NCBI RefSeq assembly: GCF_035046485.1
Contig: NC_085137.1
Coordinates: 312,367,164 to 312,431,163, forward strand
From: Aedes albopictus
Taxonomy: Eukaryota > Arthropoda > Insecta > Diptera > Culicidae
Reading direction: 5' to 3'
DNA length: 64,000 bases
Shown here one piece after another: positions 32,271 to 44,619 of the stretch (positions are counted from its first letter, which is position 1; every line of letters starts with the position of its first letter). Below the pieces are notes generated by a model. That model did not search any database and had not been told where the DNA came from. It saw only the letters and a program-made list of their open reading frames with translations. Both the position numbers and the translations under genes were made by a program.

Positions 32271-33040
32271 TCAACTTTGGAAGGGGTGAAATTAGGCCTG
32301 GGGGGTAACTTTCGGTTAAAAATCAAGAAAGATGTTTCACTCATACTAACTTTTATTTAAGTGGTTATCAAAAAGTGGATATAATATGGTAAATATAACT
32401 TGCGTTGCCATCCGGTCTTGGAAAAAGTCTACGTTTTGTTGATTTTCTATTACAAGTGATGTGAATTTGATGGTTAGGCGTACACAGGTGTACTGTATGA
32501 TAATGTGGTTTTATAATACCCAGTAGAACACAGTTGAACACCGAACGTGTAATGAATTGATGTTTTCCATGTGTATTGAGCAGTTATTTTTAAAAGTAAT
32601 ATGTGTTTTCTTGGTTTTTTATGCTATTTTGCACGAAAAACTTTTTTATTTGAGCTGTAGTACAGATAATTCATTTTGGGGATCACTTTGGGCTATATAA
32701 AAGCTAGTCAGTAAGAGAACCCTACAAATGTGAATAAAAACAATTGAGTATTTACATTATTTTAGGCAAAATAGTTGTAATCACGTTCAAATGTATGCGG
32801 ACCATTTTTGTAGATGTAGTGGTGAAACTGTGAGGAAAACATTTGCACTCCTACCCCGGATGTTAGTTTTATCACTATTTACCCGTTTTACCCAATTTGA
32901 TTGGGTATTATTTGCATATGCAATCTAAATAGTCTTTGAATTAGCGTGCATTTTTGTGTGAGGAAAAAACTCGCGCTAGTGTTCGTGTGTTGAAATATCA
33001 CTTATCCACTTATCTCTATATGGTGCAGTTTTGGAAATAC

Positions 33041-34670
33041 GGTCATGACCCGCTGGTTGGGGGCTTAATAGTTGGGTGACTTTTTAGTTGGGGCCCCGTT
33101 AGTTGAGCTGTCAGCCAACTAAAAAGTACCTGGATGTCATAATTCAATGTCAAACTGAAAATGACAACCAATCTGTAATTCCGAGGGGCGAGCTAATGAG
33201 TTTTTGGTTTCTTAAACTTTACTGATAATCGAAAAGAATTTATATTTTATATTTCTTAAAAAAAGAAAGAATATGTACAATTACTTCGAAACAAATGCAA
33301 AACATCGGACATCTTTATTTTGTCGATCGTTGAAAGCGTTTTGTGCTTGCTTTTGGTCCGGGTGGTTTCATAAACATCTATATTTTCACTTCACCGACTA
33401 AAAATGGGTGAAAATAATTATTTCTCGCATTGGCCATATATGTACCGCCAGTCGGGGTGACATTGGGCCTGGGGGGTAACTTTGGGCCAAAAATCAAGAA
33501 AGATGTTTCGCTCAAAATACTAAAATTTATCAAAGTGATTATCAAAAAGTGGATGGTAAACGGTAAATATAACTTGCGTTGACCATCCGATGTAGAAAAA
33601 AGTCACATTTAGTCAATTTTCTATTAAGAAAACTTGATCTGAATTTTATGGTTAGGCGTACTGTACAATATCGTTGTTTTAAAATGCCCAGCAAAAAACA
33701 GCTGAAAACCGAACATGTAATGAATTACTGTTTTCTCGGTGTGTTGGGTAGTTGTTTTAAAAAGTATAATAAATTTTCTTGGTTTTGTATGCTATTTTGC
33801 ATGAAAAACTAATTTACTCAAGCTGTAGTACAAATACTTCGTTTTGGGGGCGACTTTGGGCCATATAAAGCAATGCAATCAGCACGAGAACCTTACAAAT
33901 GTGAATTAAAACGACTGAGAGTATTCACATTTTTTTATGCATAATACGGTGAAAAATTTTGGAAATAAATGTTAGATTCATGCAAAATTAAAATTCACGC
34001 ATATCAGTTAATAGGCAGATAATAAAGAAATATTACTTTCGTCTTTTGAGAATGTTAGTTGGAGTTATATTTATGGGATAGCGGATATATTGTGTAGGAA
34101 CGTTGATCGTTTACAATGAATGTGGTAAAATTGTCACGTTTGTTTGTCTGTGATGTTAGGTTGTGGGCAATTATCTTTATATTGAATAGTTTCGATTTTC
34201 AAGCGATATTATCTCACATTTAACTGTTTTGTTTGAATTTTAGTGTTTGGCCTAATGTCACCCCCTAGAAGGGGTGGAATTGGGCCAATTTAATTTAAGT
34301 TATATCATTGTCAAAATTAAAGTTAAAGCATTTTCACTTTAAACAATCCTAAACAGTATAAAAATGAACGTGTCTACCGAATACAACATTCATTTAGAGC
34401 TAAAACATTGTTGTAACGACCTACAAAGAGATGTACTATGCAATTTTGGCCCAATGACACCCCCACTGACGGTATCTTGCAAAACGTATCAGTTTTACTC
34501 TGAATGTGAAACAAATTGAAAAATTTTCCTTTTTGATTTCAACCTAAACATGATTAAAAAAAAAACAATGAGCACGCCCCTTGTGCTGCTGTCACTTCAC
34601 CCAACTAGCGAATCGAATTCGTTGGTTGGGTGGAGGTTGTGGCTCAACGAGCGGGTTCCGACTGTAAATG
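33041..34670. mobile_element. Middle MITE of the nested set
   Basis: Left TGACCCGCTGGTTGGG and TAGTTGGGTGAC are mirrored on the right by TTCACCCAACTAG and GAGCGGGTT. Imperfect inverted repeats of about 40 bp fit an element inserted in the outer MITE and later split by the inner one. Ends are approximate. Confidence 0.45.
33445..34472. mobile_element. Inner TA-flanked MITE (GGGGTGACATTGGGCC family)
   Basis: The left end CCGCCAGTCGGGGTGACATT and the right end (read inward CCGTCAGTGGGGGTGTCATT) are inverted repeats of about 28 bp, flanked by TA at 33443-33444 and 34473-34474. The phrase TTTGGCC...AATGTCACCCCC recurs inside near 34250 as a subterminal repeat. No transposase. Confidence 0.8.
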
Positions 34671-35090
34671 TATGAAGGACAGCAAATGTATTGCATTAAA
34701 TCATTGATCGTTTACAATGAATGTGGTCAAACTTTCACGTTTGTTTGTCTGTGATATTATTTTAAAGTGTCTAGATACTGATAGGTTGTGAGCAAGTATC
34801 TATTTATTCAATAGATTTGATTTGTAAGCGATCACATTGAACTGTTTTATTCGAATTTTGGTGTTTGGCCCAATGTCACCCCCTAAAAGGGGAGAAATTA
34901 CGACAATTTCTATTAAACTATAACATTGTCAAAATTGAAGTTGAAGTATTTATTCTTAAAGCAATCCTAAATAATATAAAAATGAATGTGTCTACCGAGT
35001 TCAACATTAATTTAGAGCTAAAATATTGTTGTAACGACCTACAAAGGGATGGGCTATGCAATGTTGACCCAATGACACTCCCACTGACGG

Positions 35091-35671
35091 TACACTCACG
35101 GTATGGAAGTAACCAGAATGTGGATTTCGGAATACCACTGATGTTCTTCCATTTGTAACAAAAGTAATTCAGTCCAAGCGTAAATTACTGTTTTAGTAAT
35201 CAGGTGTCATTTTCGGCCCTCCGCATCAGTACCACCATGGGCGCTTAGGACTGGAAGTAAAGTAGTGTCATTCAAAATTTTTAGTAGTCAGCCGCGTTAC
35301 TTTTAAAGTGGAGATTTTGAGTAATCACTCGGATATTTCTTCTTCGTGCATTTGTGTGATCAATCTAAATGACCTGAGAATTGTCATTCAATTTTGAGGT
35401 TAGGTTTGGTGGTGTAATAAGGAATTCCGGCAACGGAAAAATAATGCACTGAACGAAAATTACTTGAGCGATTCCGTCTGAAGTGCACACCTCGCATAAA
35501 CAGATTAAATAAATGCGTAAGTCATGATTATCTAATTATTGAAATGTTTATGAAATTGCGAATGAAATAATCGCAATAATCAAAGATTTCCGTGGTGATC
35601 GCGACGTTTAATCAGGATAATAAATGATCAGCAGATTGTTAACAATCTTCGGTACCCAATTATAAATTACG
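35091..35671. other. Unassigned sequence
   Basis: No gene or repeat boundary is visible. It is AT-rich with ordinary composition. Confidence 0.3.
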
Positions 35672-35674
35672 TTT

Positions 35675-35822
35675 GGCGCTGTACATAAACTACGTAGATT
35701 TTTTTCGGCCATGACAGACACCCCCCCTCCCCCCTCGTAGACTTTTGTTCATACAATTTTTTTGAAATTTGTATGGAGCGTAGACTTTGGCCAAGAAGTC
35801 TACGTAGTTTATGGACAGGCCC
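35675..35822. mobile_element. PIF/Harbinger-type MITE, 148 bp
   Basis: TIRs share ATAAACTACGTAGA, flanked by TTT (35672-35674 and 35823-35825). The middle is a C-rich tract, the complement of the G-rich tract in the copy at 1845-2011, so the two copies are in opposite orientation. Confidence 0.8.
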
Positions 35823-35825
35823 TTT

Positions 35826-36763
35826 AGTCCTTCACTGTCAGATCGGTGCAACATGCCAAATAGAAGTTACACAAAAGGCAATTAACACGGAAAAATACAC
35901 GGTAATGAATATTATTGGGTACCGGACTGGACACACAAAATTTAATGGTCTTCTTTGGTACATCGAGGTCTTGAAATTAGTCTGTGGATGGACTTTTCAT
36001 AAATACAATGAGAAAGCAAAATGCGTTTGTTATTTAGCCGCGGATTACAGGTGAAGATGAATTATAACGACTAATGAGATCCATAAGGCAGCATCTGAGC
36101 ATCTTAGAGAAAAGAAATCATGTAAATTTAAGTTCATTTGGATGCACATAAAAAGGAGCGACCCGTTTCATACAAGTTTACGTCTACTACAGTATAGTTT
36201 CTTTCAGTTCAAACGCTTTAAGGACAGACTTGTTAGAATCCCAACATGGCCGCCACAATGGCCGACTTTGGCACCTACTCACGATTTCGAGGGCACAAAT
36301 CTCTTCGTAAACAAAACCAGCGCACCTGATCTTCTTATTTTAGACTTATTACAAGTGAGCAAGAACAGAATAAAAGAATACTTTGTTGTGTGAAGCTCGC
36401 TTCTTGAGATTTGTGCGTTTGAAGTTTTGATGCACTGTTAAAGCGGGATGTTAAGAAGTTTGTCCTTAAATGCATTGCTTTTTAACTGCATGTCCGCTAA
36501 GTGCAACTATTTTGCAGTGATCGCACCGGTATATCCGTCAAAACTAAATGTCAACAGCGATGCGATGTTTTTCGCACGCACTTTTGTTGCAGTGCAATGT
36601 TTTCCGTATGTATATCGGCTGCATTCTGCAGCAACTGACTGTTCTTCGGCGTTTGTCAGTTGTAGCAGCTATCGAATTTCATTTGCTATTGCAAAGTGAA
36701 ACGTAAACATGTTGCAGTTAGCGAACATCCACTGTCTCACATTTAAAGTCGAGTTAGCAATCG
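35826..36763. other. Unassigned sequence
   Basis: Plus frames at 36142-36393 and 36448-36699 have no recognisable domain. The phrase AACATGGCCGCCACAATGGC near 36243 looks like a dispersed repeat, but I found no ends. Confidence 0.3.
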
Positions 36764-37149
36764 CTACACGGAAAAATATGATAACCCAAAGAATAAGTTT
36801 TAAAAACTCAAATTTGGCAAAACTGCTTTTAGTTTTAAGTCAGAGTTGGGTTTTTTCTCCCTCGTCCCACCGCATTGTTGTCGAAAACGAAGTGAGAAGC
36901 ACCGACGCATCCACTGCTCCTCCGTGGAGGAAGCCAAATTTGGGTTTTCTTGAGTTAACCCAAATTTGCGTCAATTGAGGCCTCCGTTGGGTGAAAATAA
37001 CTTACCACTGGGTTAATTTTTTTGCCGCTCTCAAACGAGAACTACTCACTCACCACTATCGCTGTTTGACGCAAATTTGAGTAATTCCACGAAAGATCGG
37101 GATTGCGGCAAAACAACTTAAATTTGGGTTGATTTGTAGTTCCGTGTAG
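36764..37149. mobile_element. MITE with CTACACGGAA ends, 386 bp
   Basis: Left CTACACGGAAAAATATGATA and right, read inward, CTACACGGAACTACAAATCA both lead into AACCCAAA. The phrase CAAATTTGGGTT recurs at least five times inside, in both orientations. A related end (TTTTCCGTGTAG) occurs near 48526. Confidence 0.65.
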
Positions 37150-38152
37150 ATGAATGGTTCTCTGTTGGTCTCGTCTACAAGCTACTTATACTCCCGAAGT
37201 TTCTCTAGGATCATACACACACAGTTTATACCATCTGATCCGTCGTTGATCGGCCCTCACGAAAACCAGCCTAGAATTCGTCGACGAAGGACTTCTTAAC
37301 CCTTTGGAGCCGGAGGGGTCATATATGACCCCAACATAGAAACAGCTGTGCAAATTCACACATTCGATGAAACAGAATACTGTCTTCGGCAAAGTTGTTG
37401 CAAATTGAGTCCTCTCCTAGGAAAAAATGGAAATATTTGTATTTGGGACTTCATTGATAACCTAGAACATCCTGAACACCATGAATTTTTGAAAAACCAA
37501 ATAATTGACATACTCGTTGTTCTAAAAGCTGAACTTGGATGTGGGTTGATATGTATTCATATAGCCTTCGTCAAGAATATCAACAGGTGTTCTATGTTCT
37601 GGGATGTTCTAGGTGTTCCAAACTGTCCTATAGTGAAGTCCTTCAAATCTACACGAATAATGTAATGTATTTTCGCCACAAAAAAAGGCATTGCATAACC
37701 TACTGGGATCCGTGAAGCTCTTCACATCTACAATGTCATTTTGGGACACTATAGGGATATTCCAGGTCAGCCAAACTACCTTGGAGTTCAGAACTTCAAG
37801 TATACACTCGTAACAGTAGCCATATCTGTTATACTGAGTAACGCTGCATAATCAACCGCAGTTACTGGAGCAATCTGAAGTCTACTAGCTTATTATTAAC
37901 CTTTGGGATATTCAGGGTCGTCCAAACTGTTCTATAATGAAGCTCTTCAAATCTACAAGAATTACTTTATGTATTTTCACCATAAATAATAGTATTGCAT
38001 AATCTGCTGGGATCCGCGAAGCTCTCAAATGTCATTTAGAGACACTGTAGGGATATTCCAGGTCAACCAAACTACCTTGGAGTTCAGGACTTCAGGTCTA
38101 CATTCGTAACAACAGCCATATCTGCTATACTGCGGTGATTAAACCTAGAAAG

Positions 38153-38609
38153 TAAAATCCAGTTGGCAAGAAAGAATGAAACTCGGTTCGAATAAGATCA
38201 TTTGGACACAATAGGAGCATACGAGATGAAAGCGCGAAAATCAAATAAGTAACGTTCGCTCGATATGAATCTCTGAACAAGTGTCACAGATCGATAGAAC
38301 CGAAAGCAAAGCCGAACAACATTTAACAGATCACAACCACGATCTTTTTGCCTGTCTAGGGCTAGTAGTCATCATCAAACTACTAGTACCTAGCCGTTCA
38401 ACACGAGAACGTTAGGCAAAGGGGTCGTCGTTGTGATTGTGTTGTTCAATTATGGCCCTCTGTTAATTTTCAATTTCTATTCAATTTCTCTCGTCGCACA
38501 CTTGCGATTCTATCCACCGTTTCTTTCATTACTTTCGTTACTCCCTCCTTCTTTGAGTAGTATTAAGTTCACCGAGAAAAGTCAATAAAATTCAATTATG
38601 ATAAAGTCA
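38153..38609. mobile_element. 457-bp insertion flanked by 22-bp direct repeats, family unknown
   Basis: The 22-bp sequence starting TGCGGTGATTAAACC occurs at 38131-38152 and 38610-38631. The insert has no TIRs, no long ORF and no tRNA-like head. It ends in AATAAAATTCAATTATGATA. A long duplication with an A/T-rich end suggests a retroposed RNA, but the direction is not certain. A stem CTACTAG... lies near 38370. Confidence 0.6.
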
Positions 38610-38802
38610 TGCGGTGATTAAACCTAGAAAGGGACTATCTTTGAGTTCAGAACTTCAGGTTTGCACTCTTAACATTAGTTATATCTGACATACTGAGTAA
38701 CGTTTCATAATCAATCGTAGTGACTGGACCAACCTGAAGTCTACTATATATAATTATGAACCTTTGGGACATTGTGGTCGTCCAAATTATACTGAAGTTA
38801 AG

Positions 38803-39069
38803 CCACCGACGAACCGACGTGACAGCTAGAACAAATAAATTCAAATTTGTTGTCCGCGACGCCATGATGAAAAATAAGCGAACACTATCGCCACCTCTAT
38901 AACGGCCCGCGATGGTTTGGTAGCTCGACACCGAACCCCCATGTGTTCATATAGGAAACGGTTTGCGTCTGCGCTGATTTGACAGAAGCGATCGCTCGCT
39001 TCGGTGGTCGACCGTTAAATTTGGGGGGGACACTTTTGAATCACCACTGTCACGTCGGTTCGTCGGTGG
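38803..39069. mobile_element. 267-bp MITE with CCACCGACGAACCGACGTGA ends
   Basis: The terminal inverted repeats match perfectly over 23 bp. Flanking sequence is TTAAG on both sides (38798-38802 and 39070-39074). The interior is GC-richer than its surroundings and non-coding. A TTAA core could point to piggyBac-like mobilisation, but the terminal bases are atypical. Confidence 0.85.
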
Positions 39070-39364
39070 TTAAGCTCTTGATAGTAACAGTAGCATAGCA
39101 TAGCATGAATACTTGCACAAATCTTGGATGGAGTTGCAAAGTTGAATATTTCCATTGACATTGCTGATGTCGCTACTATCTACAATGTCATAGATTCACT
39201 CAGCTCCATACACCTGGCCAAGTCCTTGCAAGCATTTATAAATCCCTTCATCAACTTAGAAAGAGCCCAGAACTGAAGCATCTTTCAATCGATGAAAGGA
39301 TGTTGAAAATAGCGAATTTTCAACTTATATGCAGTTATAAAGTAAATATACTGAAATAGAAGTA

Positions 39365-39890
39365 TCTATATATATAAAAATGCAGTGGCATACGTGGGAC
39401 CGCGCATAACTCGCGAACGGAACGTCGGACTTGGGTCATCTTGGTTTTGTTCTGTTACTTTTCACCCAAGGAAGGTTTATCAGGCAAAAACATGAAGAAA
39501 TTGAGAGTTTTTGAAAATCGGGTTTTCATATTGTGCGTTGCAAGAAAAACACAATTATGACGACTACTTTCCGAGGCCTTCAATGATGGGCAAAATTTAA
39601 TCGCAGTGCAAATTCCACGTGCAGTCGCAGCAATCATCATATCACCCGGCCATGTGACGATCTTTTTCCAAAAATTATCAAAGAGCGCTATGATGGAAAT
39701 TTTGAAAACAGGTCTGTTTTCTTAGGCGACTGTCTCGCGCGTATCTCTGACTGCGGGTAAAAGTAGTCGCGAAAGTAGATTTTATTTTGATTCGTATAAT
39801 ACATTTTGAACGGGGACTTGGGCGCTTGGCTAGGGACTCGAAACTTCAAAAAACGCAGTAGGCAAGACAAAGTTTGCCGGGTACAGCTAG
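39365..39890 (+). mobile_element. Non-autonomous Helitron, 526 bp
   Basis: It begins TCTATATATATAAAAATG after an A and ends GCCGGGTACAGCTAG before a T, which fits the Helitron 5'-TC, CTRR-3' and A|T insertion rules. There is no Rep/Hel coding capacity. The ends resemble those of 47667-47968 but the interior differs. Confidence 0.8.
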
Positions 39891-40520
39891 TTTGTAAATA
39901 AATAATATTGGAAAGATCTCACCAATTGTTGTGGGGTTTTTGTGGTTCAATGCCGATCTGCTCTTGATAGTAACAGTAGTTATTCTCAAAATAATCTTTG
40001 AACTGTAATCTATAATCCCTCTGGCATATCATGAGTCATTTCAAGACAGTTTTGAGATATTCCAGATCAACAACACTAGCTTCAGTTCTGGTCTACACTT
40101 TGTGATAATAGCTTTTGCCACTATGTTAAGCAGTTTTACATAATCCACTGTACTTACCAAAGCAGTTAGAGGAACACTATGCGTTGTTATATATTTTTAG
40201 CATATTATGGACTTCCTTACTGTTATGAAGCTTAGTTGATAAAAAGAACACTGTAACTTTCAGAAGACTTACTGGACATGATTGATTACAAATCGGATCT
40301 TTTAATGAAAGAAGTTACCGTTACACCCGTAGACTTTAGGATCTAAACTCAATAACAGTTTGGATGACCTAGAGTAATCCGACTGATCTGATATTGTCTA
40401 TTAACTTTTCAGAAGACTTACTGGACATGATAGGTTACAAATCGTAGCATTGTATAATGACAGAAGTTACCATTACACCCATAGACTTAAGGATCTAAAC
40501 TCAAGAATAGTTTGGATGAC

Positions 40521-42180
40521 CTAGGATATCCAGAAAAAATATTCTGCATAATATTCTACCGTTTTTATGCTATTGACCACCTAAACTATAAAAAACGTGG
40601 AAAAAACTGCATAATAACGCTTGGGAAAATTCCGGCTTCAAAGGGTTTAAAGTGTAACCGTTCGTCGAGTTTGCTCAAGAGTTTGTCAAAACGCGGTGGC
40701 TTTTGCGCCACTCTCGCGAGCGAGAGACTACCGGTTCATTTTAGGTTTGCCCGACTAATATGACGACTCCGTACTCAAGGGCTTCCTCGAACGGTCGCTG
40801 GCAGAAAATTAACCCTAAACGCACTAGAACTTATACACAAACATTCAAACTAAATCAATGACGGAAATCTACTCAAAAAGATCATAAAACTTAATGAAAA
40901 ACAAGAACAGATAGAGGTCGCTGAAGTGAATTTATTAAAACAGACTAAGGAAAACTTAAGGAACAACAAACAAAGAATTCGTTTGAAATGTATATTATTT
41001 TCACAAAAGCTCGTCAAGTGTGTGTGTGTTGTGTGTGTGTATGATCATGGCCATGAACTGAGAAACGTACCTGCGCAGGCTTTTTCGTTGTCGGTGCTTT
41101 GTGGCCAATCGTCGACGTTGCTCTCCTTTATGTTCGCCGGATTATAGGTGCGGAGGGGTGTCGGCGGTCCGGTACTCTGCCCGATCGTGCCTAAACTGCA
41201 CGCAGGTAGGCCGGAAGTATTCCCCTTGACTCCGTTTAACTGCCAGGAACTGGCGGGCGAGGACGAGCATCAGGGGCTTAAAGCCCGAAATAAAAAGCGT
41301 CTTTTGGACGCTAGGGTCCAAAGACGAACACAAAATTAAACAACATACACTAAAACGAATTCAATTATAATAATTACCTTTTTTAACAACAATTAAACGC
41401 ACAGGGAACAGAGCGTCTGCCCCTGGCGACAAAAACCATAATTTAAGTCACTACAGAACGAAAAAAACAAAGACAATTAATCTTAAATTCACTTCAAACG
41501 GCACTACTTAACAAATTTACATTACTACAAAACACTACACACCTTAACAAAACTTAAAACTGGCAGAAGGTCGCCGAAGCTCGCTTCTGTTCTCCAGCAG
41601 ACTCAACTATCAAGTGATGGAGTCAGTCGAAATCTCTAGTCAAGTAAATTTCCTGCTATTGAAGCAGTCGTCTATTGAATCTAAAAACTATTATATACAA
41701 GTGCGCCAAATTTAAATCGCACATGGCCGTAAAACTATTTAACGCCATCGAAAAGAGTCCTATAAGATACGTAACATGAATCGTCATTAGCTTAGCCTAG
41801 ACACAAACCATATATGAAACGGATAATCTATACTAAATGAAACGGTTCAAACTCCAAGGCAAATTCAACGAATCTAATTCAAATGAGATTTTACTTGAAA
41901 AGATAAAAAACGTCAAAAGCTACAAATTAACTAAAATAATCATGAAAACTAATAATTAATCATAAAAAAAACAAATTCTAAAATCAAAAACAAAATATTC
42001 AAAAAAATATAACAATTTAATCTAATTGAATTCAAACTTTATTTTACTTAAAAGAATAAAAACGTCAAAACGTTACAAAAGGATCACAATCTGTTGTACG
42101 GCATACGCGTCAGTGGTTTTTATGCTGGCTTAAATTAATTGTTAAATTTGATTTTGATTCCCAAGGAGTGGGAACCACTG
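40521..42180. other. Unassigned A-rich sequence
   Basis: Several short frames without domains. A GC-richer part at 41090-41330 is open on both strands. A TTTACTTGAAAAGATAAAAA-type phrase recurs near 41890 and 42045. A short TG repeat lies at 41020-41040. No gene is supported. Confidence 0.35.
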
Positions 42181-43224
42181 TCCTATTATTCTATCCACCC
42201 AGCGATTATCCATTGCGCTACTCCCCAAGCAGGGCTCCAATGCTCGCGATGGCTCTGATGAAATCGCTTGGCAAGTGGTGCTGGTGGTGGCTGATCGTCT
42301 GACTGACAGATGAGCTATCGGGCGGCCCTCCGACTAGTAGCCGAAGCCTCGCGCTGCCCGTCCGTGTGTCCATGAGCTTGAGCGCCGTGTACAATTGATG
42401 CTGATGGCTGAAGGCGATAGGACTGGAATCACTAATCATCGAATTGTGACGGGCTCGCCTCGATCCGGCACGTGAGAACCGAAAACCGGTTCGTGCGAAA
42501 CGGAACGGTTTCATGGCTCGGCGCGACCGGCGATGTCATTGGAAAGGGCGACACGATTTAAAGGTGGCCTCTAGAGATTGAACAAATTACACGCCCGTTT
42601 TGCGGTTATTAGGTTGGTGGCGAGCATCGGTGAGCCGATCCATCGGATAGCATGTTTATTTTTGACATGAGCTCCCCGAATCAATCTGGCCTTCGATCCA
42701 AGGCTACACCTTTCTCCGATAATCCCTGCCTAATTAATCTCACATTTACATATTTGACCGGAGCTCTGCTGGCCGAACCCGGACCGAGGCAGCTGCTCGC
42801 AAGATCATCAGATCAGTAGATAAAAAAAAGCTAGCCGTTTTTCATCGAAACGTGCCGCTGCTGTCGGATTGGATTGGCGGTCCTTCCTAGGCCCTCGTCG
42901 CTGCGATTAGCATAATATAAATTACCGAAAATATTTTGATTCTGAACCGAAATCGTGCCCAAATTTGCATACTTGAACTCGAGTCCTTTCGGGCCGTGCG
43001 ATCAGACCAGAAAGTTTGCTATTCGAGCTTCCCTGAGTTAGTTAGATACTATACTGCTTGCCATAGATACATGGTCGTGGATGACAATTTTTCCTTGGCA
43101 CTTTCTTACTTTTTTTGCTTACTAACTTACTTTCAAACATTAAACCTACCGTTGGTGTGAAGAATTAGCAATAAGTTAAAATTCACAAATACAAAGAAAT
43201 TAAAAAAAAAAAAAAAAAACATTA
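42181..43224. other. Unassigned sequence of more even base composition
   Basis: A minus frame at 42218-42514 has no recognisable domain. The region is not obviously repetitive and may be host intergenic DNA. Confidence 0.3.
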
Positions 43225-43640
43225 AACCTACCTACTTACTTGCTCAATTACGCATTTATTTACTGACTTTCTTAGTTACTTACTTACTCACTTACTTGTT
43301 TACCAACTAATCTACTTACTTACTATCTTATTTACTCACTTACATGCTTACTGACTGACTTACTTACATACTTACTTACCTACTTACTTGCTAAATTACT
43401 CACTTACTTTCTGGTTTATTTACTTACTTACTTATCTTGTTTCTTACTCACGTGCTTTCTAACTATTTTTCTAACATACTTACTTCTTATTTAGGTATTT
43501 TCTTACTTGCTTCCTTACTTACTCACTCAATTAACTACATACTAACTTACTTACCTTATTACTTACGTATTTACATACCTATTTACTCACTTACTAACAT
43601 TCTTACATACATACTTACCTACGTACCTACTAACTTACCC
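43225..43640 (+). repeat. CTTA-type microsatellite, imperfect
   Basis: About 415 bp is dominated by CTTACTTACTTA with single-base variants (ACTTGCTT, ATTTACTC). It is preceded by an A-run at 43202-43219. The long plus frame across it (43437-43871) is a by-product. Confidence 0.9.
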
Positions 43641-44077
43641 TTTATCTTGAAGGTGGTCATCCCATTTTCAAAGCCACTGTGGCCAATGTTGACAAGGAAA
43701 TGCAGTTTGCTGATTAGCGGAATGGGCCGAGTTTGGTCCCGCCAAGTCGCTTCGCTGCTGCTGCTGCTGCTGATTGGCAGGCGAAAATTTATGTGTCTGC
43801 TCCGCTTCAAAACAGCACATAATCAGCGTCATATTTCGGATGACTTTAATGTGCCGCCGTCTAGAGACTAGGCAGACGACGGTCGCATGCTAATCAGACA
43901 GAAATGGATCTACTTTGAAATGTTTCGATTGACTAAATGAGGTGCAGAAGCGGCAGCTGGTTGGATGTGATCTTTGTTGAAGATGCGGCACTGATGGTTT
44001 TGCAGTGGTTGTGGAATCGAGGTCAAACAGTAGTGGCGCCAAAAGTTAATTGAAGCACATAGAGAGGCTCAAGTTAA
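43641..44077. other. Unassigned sequence
   Basis: It contains a short CTG run at 43755-43770. No gene is recognised. Confidence 0.3.
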
Positions 44078-44079
44078 TA

Positions 44080-44545
44080 CCGTCTTACCCCTCTGGTTCG
44101 ACACGTTTTAATACGACACTTTTTAATTCGTACCCCGCTTATACGACACATGTCGAATTAAAAAGTGTTCAAATGTCACAGCGATGTACACTGTAAATGC
44201 AAAACAGTTTGATATTGCGCTCATACTCGCACCTGCAGCAACTCCTCTTGCAGCCGCAAATTTCGGAAGTTCTGAGTTGGTGCTATTCAACACCCAAACC
44301 GCCTGGAGACCAACCGGAATGAACTGAGGATGGCAACAATAGTAGAAAGAACGAGCTTTTCATTCGCGCTACCGCAATATTTGATGAAATTATGTTTCAT
44401 AACAAATCCGGAAATCAAAACAAAAACAAAAATAGAGTTGCCAAATTTCAATGAGCATGGTGGTGTAGGGTGACCAGTTTGTCGAATTAAAAGTTTACCC
44501 CGGTTATACGACAACAGTCGGTGTCGTATTAGCGGGGTAATACGG
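44080..44545. mobile_element. TA-flanked MITE with CCGTMTTACCCC ends, 466 bp
   Basis: The left end CCGTCTTACCCCTCTGGTTC and the right end (read inward CCGTATTACCCCGCTAATAC) are inverted repeats, flanked by TA (44078-44079 and 44546-44547). Phrases TACCCCG.TTATACGACA and GTCGAATTAAAA repeat near both ends. No ORF encodes a transposase. Confidence 0.75.
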
Positions 44546-44619
44546 TACATATTGTACAGATTTTTTCGGGAGTCTCTTATTGAATTTACTTTGCGATTTT
44601 TACTCTGCGAGGTTTGTCT

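Larger units (their letters stand above)
32275..35090. mobile_element. Outer MITE of a nested set (GGGGTGACATTGGGCC family)
   Basis: The left part (about 32275-32770) matches the left half of the inner element (33445-33900), with the shared phrase GGCCTGGGGGGTAACTTT. The right part (34704-35090) matches its right half, ending CCCACTGACGG then TA. The two halves therefore belong to one older element split by an insertion. The left terminal repeat is decayed. Confidence 0.7.
37290..40520. repeat. Degenerate tandem repeat region with insertions
   Basis: Recurring phrases include GATATTCCAGGTCA (37750, 38053), CATATCTG.TATACTGAGTAACG (37820, 38680), CAACCTGAAGTCTACTA (38730) and a clear pair at 40260-40380 and 40410-40515 (ACTTACTGGACATGAT ... 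CTCAA.A.TAGTTTGGATGACCTAG). Unit lengths vary from about 140 to 300 bp. No coding potential. Three insertions are listed separately. Confidence 0.6.

Noticed and set aside
43437..43871. 144-codon frame rich in Leu, Tyr and Thr
   Set aside because: It reads through a CTTA microsatellite; the apparent hydrophobic segments are a by-product.
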